IMG/VR virus record: IMGVR_UViG_3300017725_000088
Coordinates: 1-22,258 of that record
Source of the DNA: a virus
DNA length: 22,258 nt
Strand: one strand, 5' to 3'
Below are positions 1 to 9,747 of this stretch, one piece after another (position 1 is the stretch's first letter; every line of letters begins with the position of its first letter). Both the position numbers and the translations under genes were made by a program. The notes under the pieces were generated by a model, which saw nothing but the letters and a program-made list of their open reading frames with translations, searched no databases and was not told the origin of the DNA.

Positions 1-3000
1 AGAACTGTTCCAAACTAATCCACTGCTTTCGCCTTCTGTTCCATACCATTCTTGAAACGTGCTATCTTCTAAGTCTGCTCTATACAAAACATTCATCTTT
101 GGTACTAATGGGTTAATGTTTCTGTCCCACGCTTTTATCTGATAAATGTTATCTCTTATAATTGCAGCTTTATCAAATAAAAATTCTGGGTCTTGTACAT
201 CTTCTGGAAATAATATAGAAGCTATTTGTGTTGATTGTGTAGTAGCTAATAAATACAAGTCTTCATCTAAACCTGTGAAGCCTAACTTAGAAGCAACTGA
301 GTTAAGTATATTTTTACCTGTAGCAGGTAACGTTTCTTCAAGTAACACTTCTCCAACAAAACTTTTTAAATCTCCTGCACCACCTTCAAACGGTAAACCG
401 AATTGAAATATAGTTCTCTCTAATACTCTTCTTGCTTCTGGATTGTCTGCTGTTAATAAACCTACAGGTATAGCTACAACTGGTCCTAATGGTGGAAACA
501 ATCCACCACCTGCTACGCCTAATGCTGATGTAGGAAAACTTCTTTTAAGTATAATTCCACTTTCATCAATACTCATGTCATCTGTCCACAATCCTTCTCC
601 ACCACTTTGTACATAAGATTCTAGAGGTGTGCCACCAACAGGCATAATTAAATAATTTTCTCCAAAACTATCTGTATAGATAATATTTTCTTCTACGCCT
701 TTTCTATATGCAAATGCAACTTGTGCTGCAGCTCTAGTGTTTGTAGTTCCTAATTGAAACCATCGACCAAGAACTTCTCTATACGCCTCAAAGAATGGTA
801 ATCCTACTCTGTATGCTTCAGCAACATAACCTCTTTCAAGTAAGTTGTATAACAATCTGTTGTGTATTTCAAATGCTGCTTCTGCTGCTCTTCTATCTAA
901 ATCATCGTATGTCATGTTTCTTGTTATGTCTGCTCTGACATCAGCTCTATCTAACATTGTGTGATAATCTACTTCTGTCAGTTCTTGTACAATAGGACTT
1001 TGTTTAGGATTGTTAATTATAAACTTACCTGTTTTCTCATCTAAGAAAGATTGCAACCCACCACGTTGTGCTAGTGTTACAACATCTTCATATTTCATGT
1101 TGCCTAGTTTTAATTGTGTTCTTAACTCTTTAACACTAGGTGTTGGGTTTTCTTTTAGATATGTTTCAAAATCTTTTAATACAGCATCTATATCTTTTTT
1201 AGTATTAGCACCGTATGTTTCTCTTAACACTATACGCAAAGATGCTTTCTGTTCTGTTAATAACTTACCGTTAACAACTACTTCTTGTTTGTTTACATTG
1301 GAGTAGTACGAACCAATCTTAGTATTTTCATCGCCTAGTCTTATGTTGGCAATGTTTTTGTCTGTAGTGTATGCTGTTCTTTCTGCGTTCTGTAAATTTA
1401 CATTTAGTTCTAACTGATGTTTAGTTGTTGCACCTAATATTCTTGGTGTGTGAATACCATCTGCATGATAAGCAACCAGTGTTAGACCGTCATCTTTTTG
1501 AGTTACAGACTGCTTAACTACTTTAGTCATTACATTATCTATTTCATCTTGGTCTAAACGTTTGTCATCTAATAATCTCTTAGCTTTTTTAACTAAATCA
1601 TCTGATAGGTTAACTGGTACGTTAGGGTCATAATGATTTTTTAACATATCTGCTAATGCGTTTCTTTGTGCAAACACCATGTTGGCATCTATGTAATGTA
1701 AGTACGCTTGTTTGAATGTAGGTATACGAACAAGTGCTGCTTCTGACTGACCTACTGTAAAAAACAATGCGTCAGTAAATGCTTTAAATTTACTTATCAT
1801 TCCTTTAGGACTTACTTTTTCTATGCCAGGTACAGTAGTTGGTAAGTTTTCTGCATTTCTATTTATGAGTGGTGTCAATGTATTCTTAACACTTTGTGAG
1901 TTCATAGTTCTTAATACTTCAAAATCACGTATGTCAACTTTTCCAACTTTACCTTGAGCTATAACATTAATTAAATCATCAGATGCTCCTGTAAAGTTAT
2001 TAATAGTCATACGATGATGTTTAACAAAGTCTAAAAAATCTTTATCGTTTCTAATTACAACTATGTTTGATGCTCTACCATCAACGTTTTGTCTTGACAT
2101 AATTTTCCTATTTAAAGAAGCTATCTCATCCATTAAATATTTATTATTTTGTATTGCTTTTACAATATCAGCATCAGACAATCCCTGTCTCATAGCACCT
2201 GCAACTATAGGCATAAATGGGTCATGTGCCATTTGAGTAACTAAATAATCAATATACGTTTCTATATAGTCATCATTTAATTTAAAAGCTAATGTACTTC
2301 CATCTGTTTGTGCTACATTCTTTTTTACTGTTTTTTGTACGTCAACGTATTTACCATTATCTTTTCTAAAGACAGAAGTAAACTTAGGGTCTCTTTCATA
2401 CAGGTCTCTAACTTCTGGTACACCAAATTCTGAATTACCTTCTGTCAAAGCACCTAATGATTTTCTATATTTAAGTGGCAATTTTTCTGACAACTTACCA
2501 CCTTCAATTGGTTTAGTAACTCTAAAAGGTCCACGCAAACTTGTAAGAGGAGTTACATCAATACCTTTAGTCTCCAAGTAACGTATCATAAGACCGTCAG
2601 GGTCATTAAATATCATCTTCATGTATTCTGCAGGGTCTCTAAATATAGAAGCTAAACCTTTTGTAGATACTCGCAACATACCGTCTGTAGTTATTTTAAG
2701 TGGAAATGCAATACGTGTTATTAACTGTAGGGGCATCCATACTCTTGATATTAAACCAAAAGTTATATCTTCTGCACGAGATGGTACATCCATCACTAAT
2801 TTTTTATACAAGAATGATTCATCTGGTAAATCAGAAAAAGCATCTTTAGTTATTTGACCTAATGGAGTATCTGGGTCAAAGAAAGTACCCTTTGTTCCTT
2901 TATCTGCTTCTGCTCTAATTAGAGCTACGCTTTCATCTACCTGTTGAGAACCTACTAATTTATTTCTAAGTCTTTTTCTAATACCAGTATGTCTTAACGT

Positions 3001-5340
3001 GGCACGTAAATCAGGTATGTTAATAGTCAAGTCCATAGCTTGTCCTGCTAGCCCTATAGATTTCTGTGACCATTGTGCTAACTCTTCTTCGTTAATAATC
3101 TGGTCAGCATACTGTGCTCTAGTTAAAGGGTCTACAAAACCTTCTTCATAAAATTTAGAATTTTGTGCTGCTCTATATGTTTTACCCTGGTCAGTAAATC
3201 CTCTTACGTCGTCTAAATTGTTTTGGAAAAAATCTTGTAACTCTGCGTCTGACAAACCAAACACTGCTTTAAGTTGTATAGCACCTTCTCGCATAATTAA
3301 TTCGTCATAATAAATACTCTGTGCTAATTTATATTGTTTGTTTTGTATTGCTACATAAAACTGTTTAGACAAATCTTCTATAACAGGTGTAGGTATACTC
3401 ATCATTCTTCCTGTTTTAGTAAACGTATCTACTGAACGTGAAGTGTCTGTTAGATATGCAAACGGTCTTGAAGGCAACCTAACATCAGAACCTAAGAAAA
3501 TATCTTTAATACTTGATGTAGCTGTTCTTATCCTACCTTTATCTTTAACACCACCACCTCTAATGTAGTTAGCAGTTATAGTATCGCCTGTCATGGTGTC
3601 AGCTATGTTATCAAGAAAGTTATCGCTAAATACTTTTGGTTGTAAGTGTACGTCTTTAGCTGCTGTATTCATTTTACCGTTAACACGTATGTCAGATATA
3701 TAACCTTTAGTTAAAGAATTTTTTATAATATCAAAATATCCTTGTGGATTGTTTTTAGGATTATCTACTATGCGAAAAGCTACTTCAGGACTAAATCCTC
3801 TAAGTGTTAGTTCTGTAAACAATGGTGCATCTGCTTGTGCTAACTCAGCAACTTTATCAGAAAGTATTCTGATTGCATCATCTTGTCCGTTAGCAAAAAA
3901 ATCTGCAGCAGTTCCTCCTGCTTGTAAGTGTTCATCTAATTGTTTGCCAACTCCAGTTAACACTTCTTCACTGGCTACGGCTCTACCACCTGCACCTACT
4001 CCTCTTGATGCCATAAGAAAAGGGTCTGTTTTTGCCATTGCATATAGATTAGAAGTAAAACCAATCCAAGCATTGAAACCATGCTTAGGGTCAAACTCCA
4101 TATCACTAAGTTGTTCTTGTTCTAGTTCTTCAACTTTTTGTTTAGCAACTTCGTAATCATCTTTTGTAATTTGTCCTAAGTCGTATGCTGACTGTAATAA
4201 AAATAAATTAGTATCTGCTTCATCTTGTATTTCTGTACGGACTGCCATTTTAGGACTGTACTCTCCAGACAATGAACCAGTTAATGTATACCTAACTAAG
4301 TCTCCAAAGTTTGATGCAACACTAGCTTTTTTAAAACCTTCTCGTGTTTGTTCTGCTTCTTCTAAATATTTACCACGACCGAACCATCCTGCTAAACCTT
4401 CAGAGCTACCAGAACTAAGTACTTCGTTAAATGATTCTGTGTACACTTCTACAGCTTCGTTAAGTGTTAATTTTCTTTCTATACCACCAGTTTTTAATTT
4501 TATTTGTTCAGATAACACATCTGGAAATGCTTCTTCTATTGCTTCTAAATCTGTTTGTTGCAACATAGGATAACCTAAATCATCAACTAAATTTTTACTC
4601 ATTAAAAAGTTTCTAGCTCTATCTGATATGTATGGTGCTTCTGTCGCTGCTTCTTTATTAATAAGAGAATTTATAAAGTTTCTTTGTGTTCTGTCAAAGT
4701 TTTCAGAAAACGAACCTACACCTGCAGCAAATGATTTAATTTTTATACCTAAAGGTATTTCATTTTTATCTGTATCTTTGTCTCCTACGTATCGTGCAAA
4801 GTCTTTGTCTATGTCTAAACCTTTACTTGCTGCCCATTCAGCTTGATATGCTTTCTGTTCTATACCAATACTATTGACAAACTGCGTACCAATACTTTCA
4901 AACAAACTGTTAAGTGTTAATAACGCTGCATTAATAACAGTACTTTTTCTTAGTTGTGCTTCTCCAAATAAATCTAACTGTGTTTGTCTCTGTATTTCTT
5001 TTGTGTTATTTACACCATCTTTTATTCTGTTAAAAAACTTTTTAGAAAATTCTACAGTAGGAGATGTTTCTCCACTTGCATAGGTATATTCAATAGGTTT
5101 AGTTTGCATATATAGCTGTTGATATTGCTGAGTTGTTAAGTTCATAGTTGCAGAAGCAATAGCTAAATCATCTGTTTCGAATGGATTCATAGCTTTAAAT
5201 GTTTCTGTTTTGTTAGCTAGTGCATCTATGCCTTCATCGCCAAGCATATCTTTTTGTACGGCAAGAGCTTGTTCTTCTGCTGCTAGTTGATTAGCTTCTT
5301 CTAATCTTTCTTCTCCCCACTTCAAGTAATATGAAGCCAT
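1..5340 (-). CDS. Giant virion-associated protein, 3' end beyond the window
   Basis: A single minus-strand frame stays open from an ATG at 5340 to the left edge, giving at least 1780 residues, starting MASYYLKWGEERLEEANQLA. The stop lies outside the window. Its ATG overlaps the stop of the upstream gene (TAATG), so it is translationally coupled to the portal operon. I see no enzyme motif. The protein is rich in charged helical stretches, with a Gly/Pro/hydrophobic patch near the end of the visible part (reading GVAGGGLFPPLGPVVAIPVG). Size and position just after portal fit a large internal or ejection-type virion protein, as seen in several marine phage groups. That role is inferred from context, not from a recognised domain. 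A polyvalent enzyme delivered with the DNA is the main alternative. Confidence 0.75.
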   Translation of the reverse strand, partial: MASYYLKWGEERLEEANQLAAEEQALAVQKDMLGDEGIDALANKTETFKAMNPFETDDLAIASATMNLTTQQYQQLYMQTKPIEYTYASGETSPTVEFSKKFFNRIKDGVNNTKEIQRQTQLDLFGEAQLRKSTVINAALLTLNSLFESIGTQFVNSIGIEQKAYQAEWAASKGLDIDKDFARYVGDKDTDKNEIPLGIKIKSFAAGVGSFSENFDRTQRNFINSLINKEAATEAPYISDRARNFLMSKNLVDDLGYPMLQQTDLEAIEEAFPDVLSEQIKLKTGGIERKLTLNEAVEVYTESFNEVLSSGSSEGLAGWFGRGKYLEEAEQTREGFKKASVASNFGDLVRYTLTGSLSGEYSPKMAVRTEIQDEADTNLFLLQSAYDLGQITKDDYEVAKQKVEELEQEQLSDMEFDPKHGFNAWIGFTSNLYAMAKTDPFLMASRGVGAGGRAVASEEVLTGVGKQLDEHLQAGGTAADFFANGQDDAIRILSDKVAELAQADAPLFTELTLRGFSPEVAFRIVDNPKNNPQGYFDIIKNSLTKGYISDIRVNGKMNTAAKDVHLQPKVFSDNFLDNIADTMTGDTITANYIRGGGVKDKGRIRTATSSIKDIFLGSDVRLPSRPFAYLTDTSRSVDTFTKTGRMMSIPTPVIEDLSKQFYVAIQNKQYKLAQSIYYDELIMREGAIQLKAVFGLSDAELQDFFQNNLDDVRGFTDQGKTYRAAQNSKFYEEGFVDPLTRAQYADQIINEEELAQWSQKSIGLAGQAMDLTINIPDLRATLRHTGIRKRLRNKLVGSQQVDESVALIRAEADKGTKGTFFDPDTPLGQITKDAFSDLPDESFLYKKLVMDVPSRAEDITFGLISRVWMPLQLITRIAFPLKITTDGMLRVSTKGLASIFRDPAEYMKMIFNDPDGLMIRYLETKGIDVTPLTSLRGPFRVTKPIEGGKLSEKLPLKYRKSLGALTEGNSEFGVPEVRDLYERDPKFTSVFRKDNGKYVDVQKTVKKNVAQTDGSTLAFKLNDDYIETYIDYLVTQMAHDPFMPIVAGAMRQGLSDADIVKAIQNNKYLMDEIASLNRKIMSRQNVDGRASNIVVIRNDKDFLDFVKHHRMTINNFTGASDDLINVIAQGKVGKVDIRDFEVLRTMNSQSVKNTLTPLINRNAENLPTTVPGIEKVSPKGMISKFKAFTDALFFTVGQSEAALVRIPTFKQAYLHYIDANMVFAQRNALADMLKNHYDPNVPVNLSDDLVKKAKRLLDDKRLDQDEIDNVMTKVVKQSVTQKDDGLTLVAYHADGIHTPRILGATTKHQLELNVNLQNAERTAYTTDKNIANIRLGDENTKIGSYYSNVNKQEVVVNGKLLTEQKASLRIVLRETYGANTKKDIDAVLKDFETYLKENPTPSVKELRTQLKLGNMKYEDVVTLAQRGGLQSFLDEKTGKFIINNPKQSPIVQELTEVDYHTMLDRADVRADITRNMTYDDLDRRAAEAAFEIHNRLLYNLLERGYVAEAYRVGLPFFEAYREVLGRWFQLGTTNTRAAAQVAFAYRKGVEENIIYTDSFGENYLIMPVGGTPLESYVQSGGEGLWTDDMSIDESGIILKRSFPTSALGVAGGGLFPPLGPVVAIPVGLLTADNPEARRVLERTIFQFGLPFEGGAGDLKSFVGEVLLEETLPATGKNILNSVASKLGFTGLDEDLYLLATTQSTQIASILFPEDVQDPEFLFDKAAIIRDNIYQIKAWDRNINPLVPKMNVLYRADLEDSTFQEWYGTEGESSGLVWNSS

Positions 5341-5636
5341 TAGAACCTACTTGTTAATGTGGGAAATTTCTCCAATAAGATTTGTTTAACAATTTCTATG
5401 TCATTTTGTGCAGTAAACATTGTCTCATCCCCAGTAACGTTACCTGCTTCTTGTGGTTTTTGTGTAGGTGTAGCAAAGATATCCTGTACAGGTTGTGGTG
5501 TAGCAACTTGTGGAGTAGGTTGTGCTATTTCTTGTCCTGGAGACACTGCATCTATTTGTTCTTGTAACATTTGTGTCTGACCTGTTGGGTCGCCTTCTGC
5601 TCTAGTAGGAACTTCTATCTTTTTTTTTCTTACCAT
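5340..5636 (-). CDS. Hypothetical Pro/Gln-rich protein between portal and giant virion protein
   Basis: This 98-residue protein begins MVRKKKIEVPTRAEGDPTGQ and has a basic start. Residues 25-65 are low-complexity and rich in Pro, Gln, Ala and Thr, and the C-terminus looks helical (NDIEIVKQILLEKFPTL). The ATG at 5636 lies inside the end of the upstream gene and follows a GAGG-type ribosome binding site. Its stop overlaps the ATG of the giant protein. No family is recognised. The position in the head operon suggests a minor structural, scaffold or assembly role, but a Pro/Gln-rich linker with a short helix is all the sequence shows. Confidence 0.7.
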   Translation of the reverse strand: MVRKKKIEVPTRAEGDPTGQTQMLQEQIDAVSPGQEIAQPTPQVATPQPVQDIFATPTQKPQEAGNVTGDETMFTAQNDIEIVKQILLEKFPTLTSRF

Positions 5637-5836
5637 GTGTCATCCTCTATTTCGAAACTTAAGTTTAAGTGTATCCATACACCAGGAATAGGAGTAGGTA
5701 TAAGTATATCTCCTAATGGTACATCTCCTTCTTGTACTTGTGTTTGTGGACGTTCAGGAAAACCCATGTCATCCCAATCTTCTCCATTAACTATGTCATA
5801 AAATTGTTTTTTAAGTTCTTGTTCTGGACTAGCCAA
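5630..5836 (-). CDS. Hypothetical small protein after portal, TTG start
   Basis: The frame encodes about 68 residues (from the TTG: MASPEQELKKQFYDIVNGED...) and ends in an acidic tail (FEIEDDTW). It can be extended upstream to a GTG at 5866, but I chose the TTG at 5836. A perfect AGGAGGT lies 4 nt before that codon, and the TTG overlaps the portal stop, which is a typical coupled start. It overlaps the next gene by 7 nt. No family is recognised. The middle contains PLGDILIPTPIPGVWIHLNL, which may form a small beta structure. Function unknown. Confidence 0.65.
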   Translation of the reverse strand: MASPEQELKKQFYDIVNGEDWDDMGFPERPQTQVQEGDVPLGDILIPTPIPGVWIHLNLSFEIEDDTW

Positions 5837-7592
5837 CTGGACCTCCTGGTTGTGGTGGCTGACCACCTGCTAATCCTGCTAAGACAGAAGCAATATCTTG
5901 TGGTCCTTGTGGACCTACTGGACCTTGTGGTCCACCAATAACTGCTTCTTCTTCAGGACTTGTTTCTTCTTCTGCTGTATAAAATTTATCTAGTATCTTT
6001 GTCATTTGTGCAGGATTCTTTCGTATCTCTGCTGCTGCCATAGTAGCTTTAGGGTTACCTTGTGCTGCTTGTGCCATTAATGATTCAAACAATACGTTCT
6101 CTGCTTTTTCAGAGTTAATTCTATTTTGTATGTTTGTAATATTATCTAGACCGTCTAAGTTTTCTTGCAATGTTTGTGTGTCAATAATACCTTGTTGTTT
6201 TAATTGCAATCCAGTAATAACTTTTTGTGGTTCATCAAACCCTGCCATAACTCCATACACTCTACGTGTCTTATACATTTCAGAAATATCTGAACTAGGA
6301 GTATAGGTTTCTTTATATGCTGTTCCATTGTGCATACCTGCAATAGGTTTTCTTTTATTAGGATACATAGTTTCGTCAAACTCTAATCGTTTAGCATCTA
6401 CTTCTTGCAACGCATCTCTAAGTATTACTTGATACTCTCTAACGTGCATAGATGCAGATTGTCCTAACTCTTCTAATCCTCTACCAGTTACAAAACTGTT
6501 AGGAGATTGTCCATCATCAGATACTGGATATGCAGAACCAAGTCGTAAGTGTCGTTCTAATCTATCTACTTGTTGAAATAATTGATATGGGAGATTGTTT
6601 ACAGGTTTAGAAACTTGTGAGCCTGGAGCTAAATAGTTTACAGCAAATCTACCTTTACGATATTTACCTGATTCTATCTCTCCGACTATATTTGTTTCTG
6701 TAAACACTGCATCTTCCATAGCAATAGTTCCAAGAATATTTATTTTTGCCATGTTAGCCATTAAACCTATAACATGTTGAAACTGACTTTGCATTTGGTC
6801 AAAGGCAAATCTTTTTGCTATAACATACATAGGACCACTGGTTAGTGGGTTAGGAATAAAGTCTATAATCTTTCTACCTTCTGGTAAAAATATATATGTT
6901 CCATCATCATCCATATACTCAACAACAACTTTGCCATCGCCATTTTGATTTGACCAACTAGCTTCTCCACTGTTGTAGTAAAGACTAGACATGTCATTAG
7001 CATCTTCGTTATTGTCTCCAATAATTGCATTTTTATGTTCTGGGTATTGTTCTATTAAAGAAGATAAAGGAACTCTAGTAATGATTGCTAAATCTTTTGG
7101 TTGTTGGTCATTGCCAAACGGTCCTGGATAACAAGTAAAAGGGTCTCGTAACATTGCACAAGGATATGGATTGTTGTCTTTGTCATACTTAGTATTAATA
7201 ACCCATACAACAAAACCATAGCCAGGCAACCATCTGCCTATCTGTGGTAGTTGTAAATGTAGTTTCTGCATATCATCGTATGCACCTACAATACGTTCTA
7301 GTTTTTCTGATTTCTTTTTAGCTCGTTCTGAATCTTTAGCATTAATAACGTCTATTTTTAAATCAGGACTTCTACCTAGCTTTTGTGCAAATCGTTCTAG
7401 TGCTGATAAAAACATATTCGGTGCAGGTAACTCGTGAAAATCTAAACTAGATTTCTCTCCAAGTAATGCTCGTACTGCTGCTTCTCCACCATTAAGGATG
7501 TCACGTATTCTAGCTCTGTCCATCATACCGTTTTGATTTATGTTTCTTAAATAATCTATTCTGTCATAAAGTTCGTCTTTAGACTTTACCAT
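5829..7592 (-). CDS. Portal protein
   Basis: This 587-residue protein lies directly downstream of the large terminase, overlapping it by 7 nt. That is the standard place for the portal, the dodecameric ring at the capsid vertex through which DNA is packaged and ejected. Length fits the family. Visible portal-like features are the N-terminal helical region (MVKSKDELYDRIDYLRNINQ), a central segment around LPQIGRWLPGYGFVVWVINT with the following DPFTCYPGPFG, and long helices around residues 330-400 that would form the stem and crown. The C-terminus is odd: after a Glu-rich stretch it carries a collagen-like run with repeated GP(Q/V) (GGPQGPVGPQGPQ) and ends in Gly/Pro/Gln. The assignment rests on size, context and overall pattern, without a profile search. 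Confidence 0.85.
   Translation of the reverse strand: MVKSKDELYDRIDYLRNINQNGMMDRARIRDILNGGEAAVRALLGEKSSLDFHELPAPNMFLSALERFAQKLGRSPDLKIDVINAKDSERAKKKSEKLERIVGAYDDMQKLHLQLPQIGRWLPGYGFVVWVINTKYDKDNNPYPCAMLRDPFTCYPGPFGNDQQPKDLAIITRVPLSSLIEQYPEHKNAIIGDNNEDANDMSSLYYNSGEASWSNQNGDGKVVVEYMDDDGTYIFLPEGRKIIDFIPNPLTSGPMYVIAKRFAFDQMQSQFQHVIGLMANMAKINILGTIAMEDAVFTETNIVGEIESGKYRKGRFAVNYLAPGSQVSKPVNNLPYQLFQQVDRLERHLRLGSAYPVSDDGQSPNSFVTGRGLEELGQSASMHVREYQVILRDALQEVDAKRLEFDETMYPNKRKPIAGMHNGTAYKETYTPSSDISEMYKTRRVYGVMAGFDEPQKVITGLQLKQQGIIDTQTLQENLDGLDNITNIQNRINSEKAENVLFESLMAQAAQGNPKATMAAAEIRKNPAQMTKILDKFYTAEEETSPEEEAVIGGPQGPVGPQGPQDIASVLAGLAGGQPPQPGGPVG
5841..5847 (-). promoter_or_regulatory. Ribosome binding site deciding a TTG start
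   Basis: The minus strand reads AGGAGGT here, inside the last codons of the portal gene, 4 nt before the TTG at 5836. It is a much better match than anything before the upstream GTG at 5866, so it argues for the shorter product. Confidence 0.6.
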
Positions 7593-9526
7593 CGTTTTCT
7601 ATCCCATATTCCTTCGTCAAAATCTGTTGCTTCGTAGTTAGCAAAACTAGGTTCGTAATCTGTACTTAGTTCAGCTAATCGTTCTTTTTGCATACGTCTA
7701 ATTGCTCTCATTGGAAACCAACTAGCCATAACAATATCAGTCTTTGTACCTACTGTTTTGCTTTTGTTTTTAGCAGAACTAAAATACACTAACTGACTTG
7801 TATATAAGTTTACCTTTTCTTGAGCTTCAAAGCCCATGTATGGTAAATTAATTATACCTTCTTGAAACGCAGGTCGCATAGCAGTAACACCAAAAATAGG
7901 GTCAAACTTATTAGAGTACGTTTCATGTCCTTCTAGAAATATACCATGTTGTGAGGCAAAATCACGTATAGATTTATCTTGTCGTATAGCTTTTTGAAAA
8001 CCGTTTTCTTCTATAACCCAATGCGAACAATTATATTTTTTCCACCAGTCTTTCATTACACTGAGAGCTTCTGGAATACCACCACCTAAATTGTTTGACA
8101 TATCTACCATATACATAATGCCGTCAGCAGGACCATACGCCCATAAAAATGCAGCTTGATAACCAGTTGAGGCAGGGTCAAGTCCTGCGATAAGGCGTGT
8201 GCCTCTAGGTATCTGCCCTATGTCCCTCTTCTGGTCACGACATGATTCTATTTCTTCTCGACTAAACAAAGTTAAACCTTCTGGCATTGCAACATTAAGA
8301 TATACCATTTCGTATATAGCTCTACCACCTGTAGTTTCTGCTGCACGTTTTCTATCCATTAACCATTTGTATGTACGTTTACTTGCCCACAACATACAAT
8401 CTTTATGTTCTTGTTCTTCCCAATCTGTTTTAACACAAGCTGTGTCATGTGCCTCTTCGACTTGTGTTGTCCAAGATTCGTTATCTAAAAGATGTGAATA
8501 TATATCGTCATAGTGTTGTCGTGAACCAATAGTAACCATAGCTGTATGTTCCTCTTTACGACTAGACAGTGTTGTAGTCCACCAGTTTCTGGTGTTCTCT
8601 CTTGATGCAGGTTGCATTGTAGAGCTGTGGTCTTCAATGTCATCTGCAATAATTATGTCGCAGTCACGTGATAAGATTTTACCACCACGTCCAATGCCTA
8701 CCATAGTCGGACTCTTGATACCAGTAACCGTTCTCGTACCAACAGTAAAACCACTTTGTGACCAAGACTTAGCAGATTTAGTTTTAGGTTTAAACTTAAT
8801 GCCTGGTCCACATATCTCTTCTATTAATAATTCGTTAAACTCTAACTGGTCAATAACAGAACCCATAGCGTTCTTAGCAATGTCTTCGTTACCACCTACC
8901 CATAAAATTCTAATGTTAGGATTGTTGCATATAAGCCATATAACAAAATGTATAAGCAAGTCTGTTTTGCCGTGTCGTGGTGGAGACAATATCATGTGCT
9001 GTCCACCTGTCTCTATTGTGTGCATAATCTGTTCTATCCATTTTTTATGGAACTCTGGTGTTTCGTATGGAATACCCTGTTCAGTTCTAAAATATCTTGC
9101 TCTAAACTTATCAAAGTCTTGTAATGTAATTTCTGCTACTTGAGGTACTGTCCAGTTTTCTTGTTGATTAGCAATACTTATATCTTCTAGGTATGCCTGG
9201 TATGCCATAGAAACAGCAGCATCAGTTGTGCCAAGTATCTTAGCTACACCAGATATAGTATTAGTCTTATCAAAAATCTCAAGTGCTAGTCCAGATTCTT
9301 TAATATCGTCATACACTTGACCACGTCTAGAGGAGACATTTTTTTTGTGGCTAGGTATTTCTAGGGTGTCTTCTTCTTGTGTCCAGGTAGTGCCTAGTTT
9401 TTTTGCACGTTTCTTTTGTTGTGCTATTCGGTTCGAACATCGGTCACTACAAAACTTAGAACGTCCTTTAGGTAAAGGTCTATGACAACCTGCTGCATAA
9501 CAAAGTTTACTTGACATAACCGTCAC
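7586..9526 (-). CDS. terL: Terminase large subunit with N-terminal zinc finger and HTH
   Basis: This is the ATP-driven DNA packaging motor and headful nuclease, 646 residues. The ATPase domain shows Walker A SPPRHGKT (residues 181-188), Walker B IIIADDIED (291-299) and a coupling motif near TIGSRQHYDD (332-341). The RNase H-like nuclease follows, with its first acidic motif at AGLDPAST and later acidic motifs near WVIEENGF and TDIVMASWFP. The first 120 residues are extra. They contain a C-x4-C...C-x3-C zinc-finger-like cluster (CYAAGC, then FCSDRC) and an HTH-like stretch (ISGVAKILGTTDAAVSMAYQ, 91-110). These may recognise DNA in place of a separate small terminase, which is not visible in the window. 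The start may be the GTG at 9526 or the in-frame ATG at 9517; neither has a strong ribosome binding site. Confidence 0.93.
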   Translation of the reverse strand: MTVMSSKLCYAAGCHRPLPKGRSKFCSDRCSNRIAQQKKRAKKLGTTWTQEEDTLEIPSHKKNVSSRRGQVYDDIKESGLALEIFDKTNTISGVAKILGTTDAAVSMAYQAYLEDISIANQQENWTVPQVAEITLQDFDKFRARYFRTEQGIPYETPEFHKKWIEQIMHTIETGGQHMILSPPRHGKTDLLIHFVIWLICNNPNIRILWVGGNEDIAKNAMGSVIDQLEFNELLIEEICGPGIKFKPKTKSAKSWSQSGFTVGTRTVTGIKSPTMVGIGRGGKILSRDCDIIIADDIEDHSSTMQPASRENTRNWWTTTLSSRKEEHTAMVTIGSRQHYDDIYSHLLDNESWTTQVEEAHDTACVKTDWEEQEHKDCMLWASKRTYKWLMDRKRAAETTGGRAIYEMVYLNVAMPEGLTLFSREEIESCRDQKRDIGQIPRGTRLIAGLDPASTGYQAAFLWAYGPADGIMYMVDMSNNLGGGIPEALSVMKDWWKKYNCSHWVIEENGFQKAIRQDKSIRDFASQHGIFLEGHETYSNKFDPIFGVTAMRPAFQEGIINLPYMGFEAQEKVNLYTSQLVYFSSAKNKSKTVGTKTDIVMASWFPMRAIRRMQKERLAELSTDYEPSFANYEATDFDEGIWDRKRW

Positions 9527-9599
9527 ATGTTTTGTTTTTACACTTCATAGCGTCCTTAGGTAATAAAACCTCTCCACACTTGGGACAAGGAACTTTCAT
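9507..9599 (-). CDS. 30-residue zinc-ribbon miniprotein
   Basis: A short frame encodes MKVPCPKCGEVLLPKDAMKC and a tail KNKTCDGYVK. The spacing C-x2-C...C-x4-C is that of a single zinc ribbon. It overlaps the start of the terminase gene by about 20 nt and lies in line with the other small leftward genes, so coupled translation is likely. Its ribosome binding site is weak. The cysteine spacing argues that it is real. It may act as a DNA- or protein-binding accessory for packaging, but that is speculative. Confidence 0.5.
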   Translation of the reverse strand: MKVPCPKCGEVLLPKDAMKCKNKTCDGYVK

Positions 9600-9605
9600 T
9601 TTTAA

Positions 9606-9746
9606 TTACTTTTTTTTACGTGCTTTTTTCTTTTTAGGAAACCCTGCCTTCATGTTGGCATAGGCTTTAGGACTTATAGTAGAGTTTTTCTTTGACCTAC
9701 TTGTTCCTGCTTTTTTTCTTGCGTTAATGTTTTTATATAAACTCAT
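9606..9746 (-). CDS. 46-residue Lys-rich phage miniprotein
   Basis: The product begins MSLYKNINARKKAGTSRSKK and ends in a poly-basic tail (PKKKKARKKK). Small proteins starting MSLYxNI with the same Lys/Ser-rich style are common just upstream of terminase genes in marine phages; I recognise the pattern but not a function. The ATG lies 1 nt before the stop of the preceding gene, so the two are coupled. The strong positive charge suggests binding to nucleic acid, for example inside the capsid or on the packaging substrate (inference). Confidence 0.65.
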   Translation of the reverse strand: MSLYKNINARKKAGTSRSKKNSTISPKAYANMKAGFPKKKKARKKK

Positions 9747-9747
9747 A

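Noticed and set aside
3749-4156. Open plus-strand frame of 135 codons and other plus-strand frames in 1-5340
   Set aside because: All are antisense to the giant virion frame, which is continuous over the same interval and coupled to portal; their products are Ser/Pro/Cys-rich antisense translations.
8592-9143. Open plus-strand frame of 183 codons
   Set aside because: It lies opposite the ATPase part of the terminase gene, whose motifs are unmistakable; it has no ribosome binding site and its product has no recognisable pattern.
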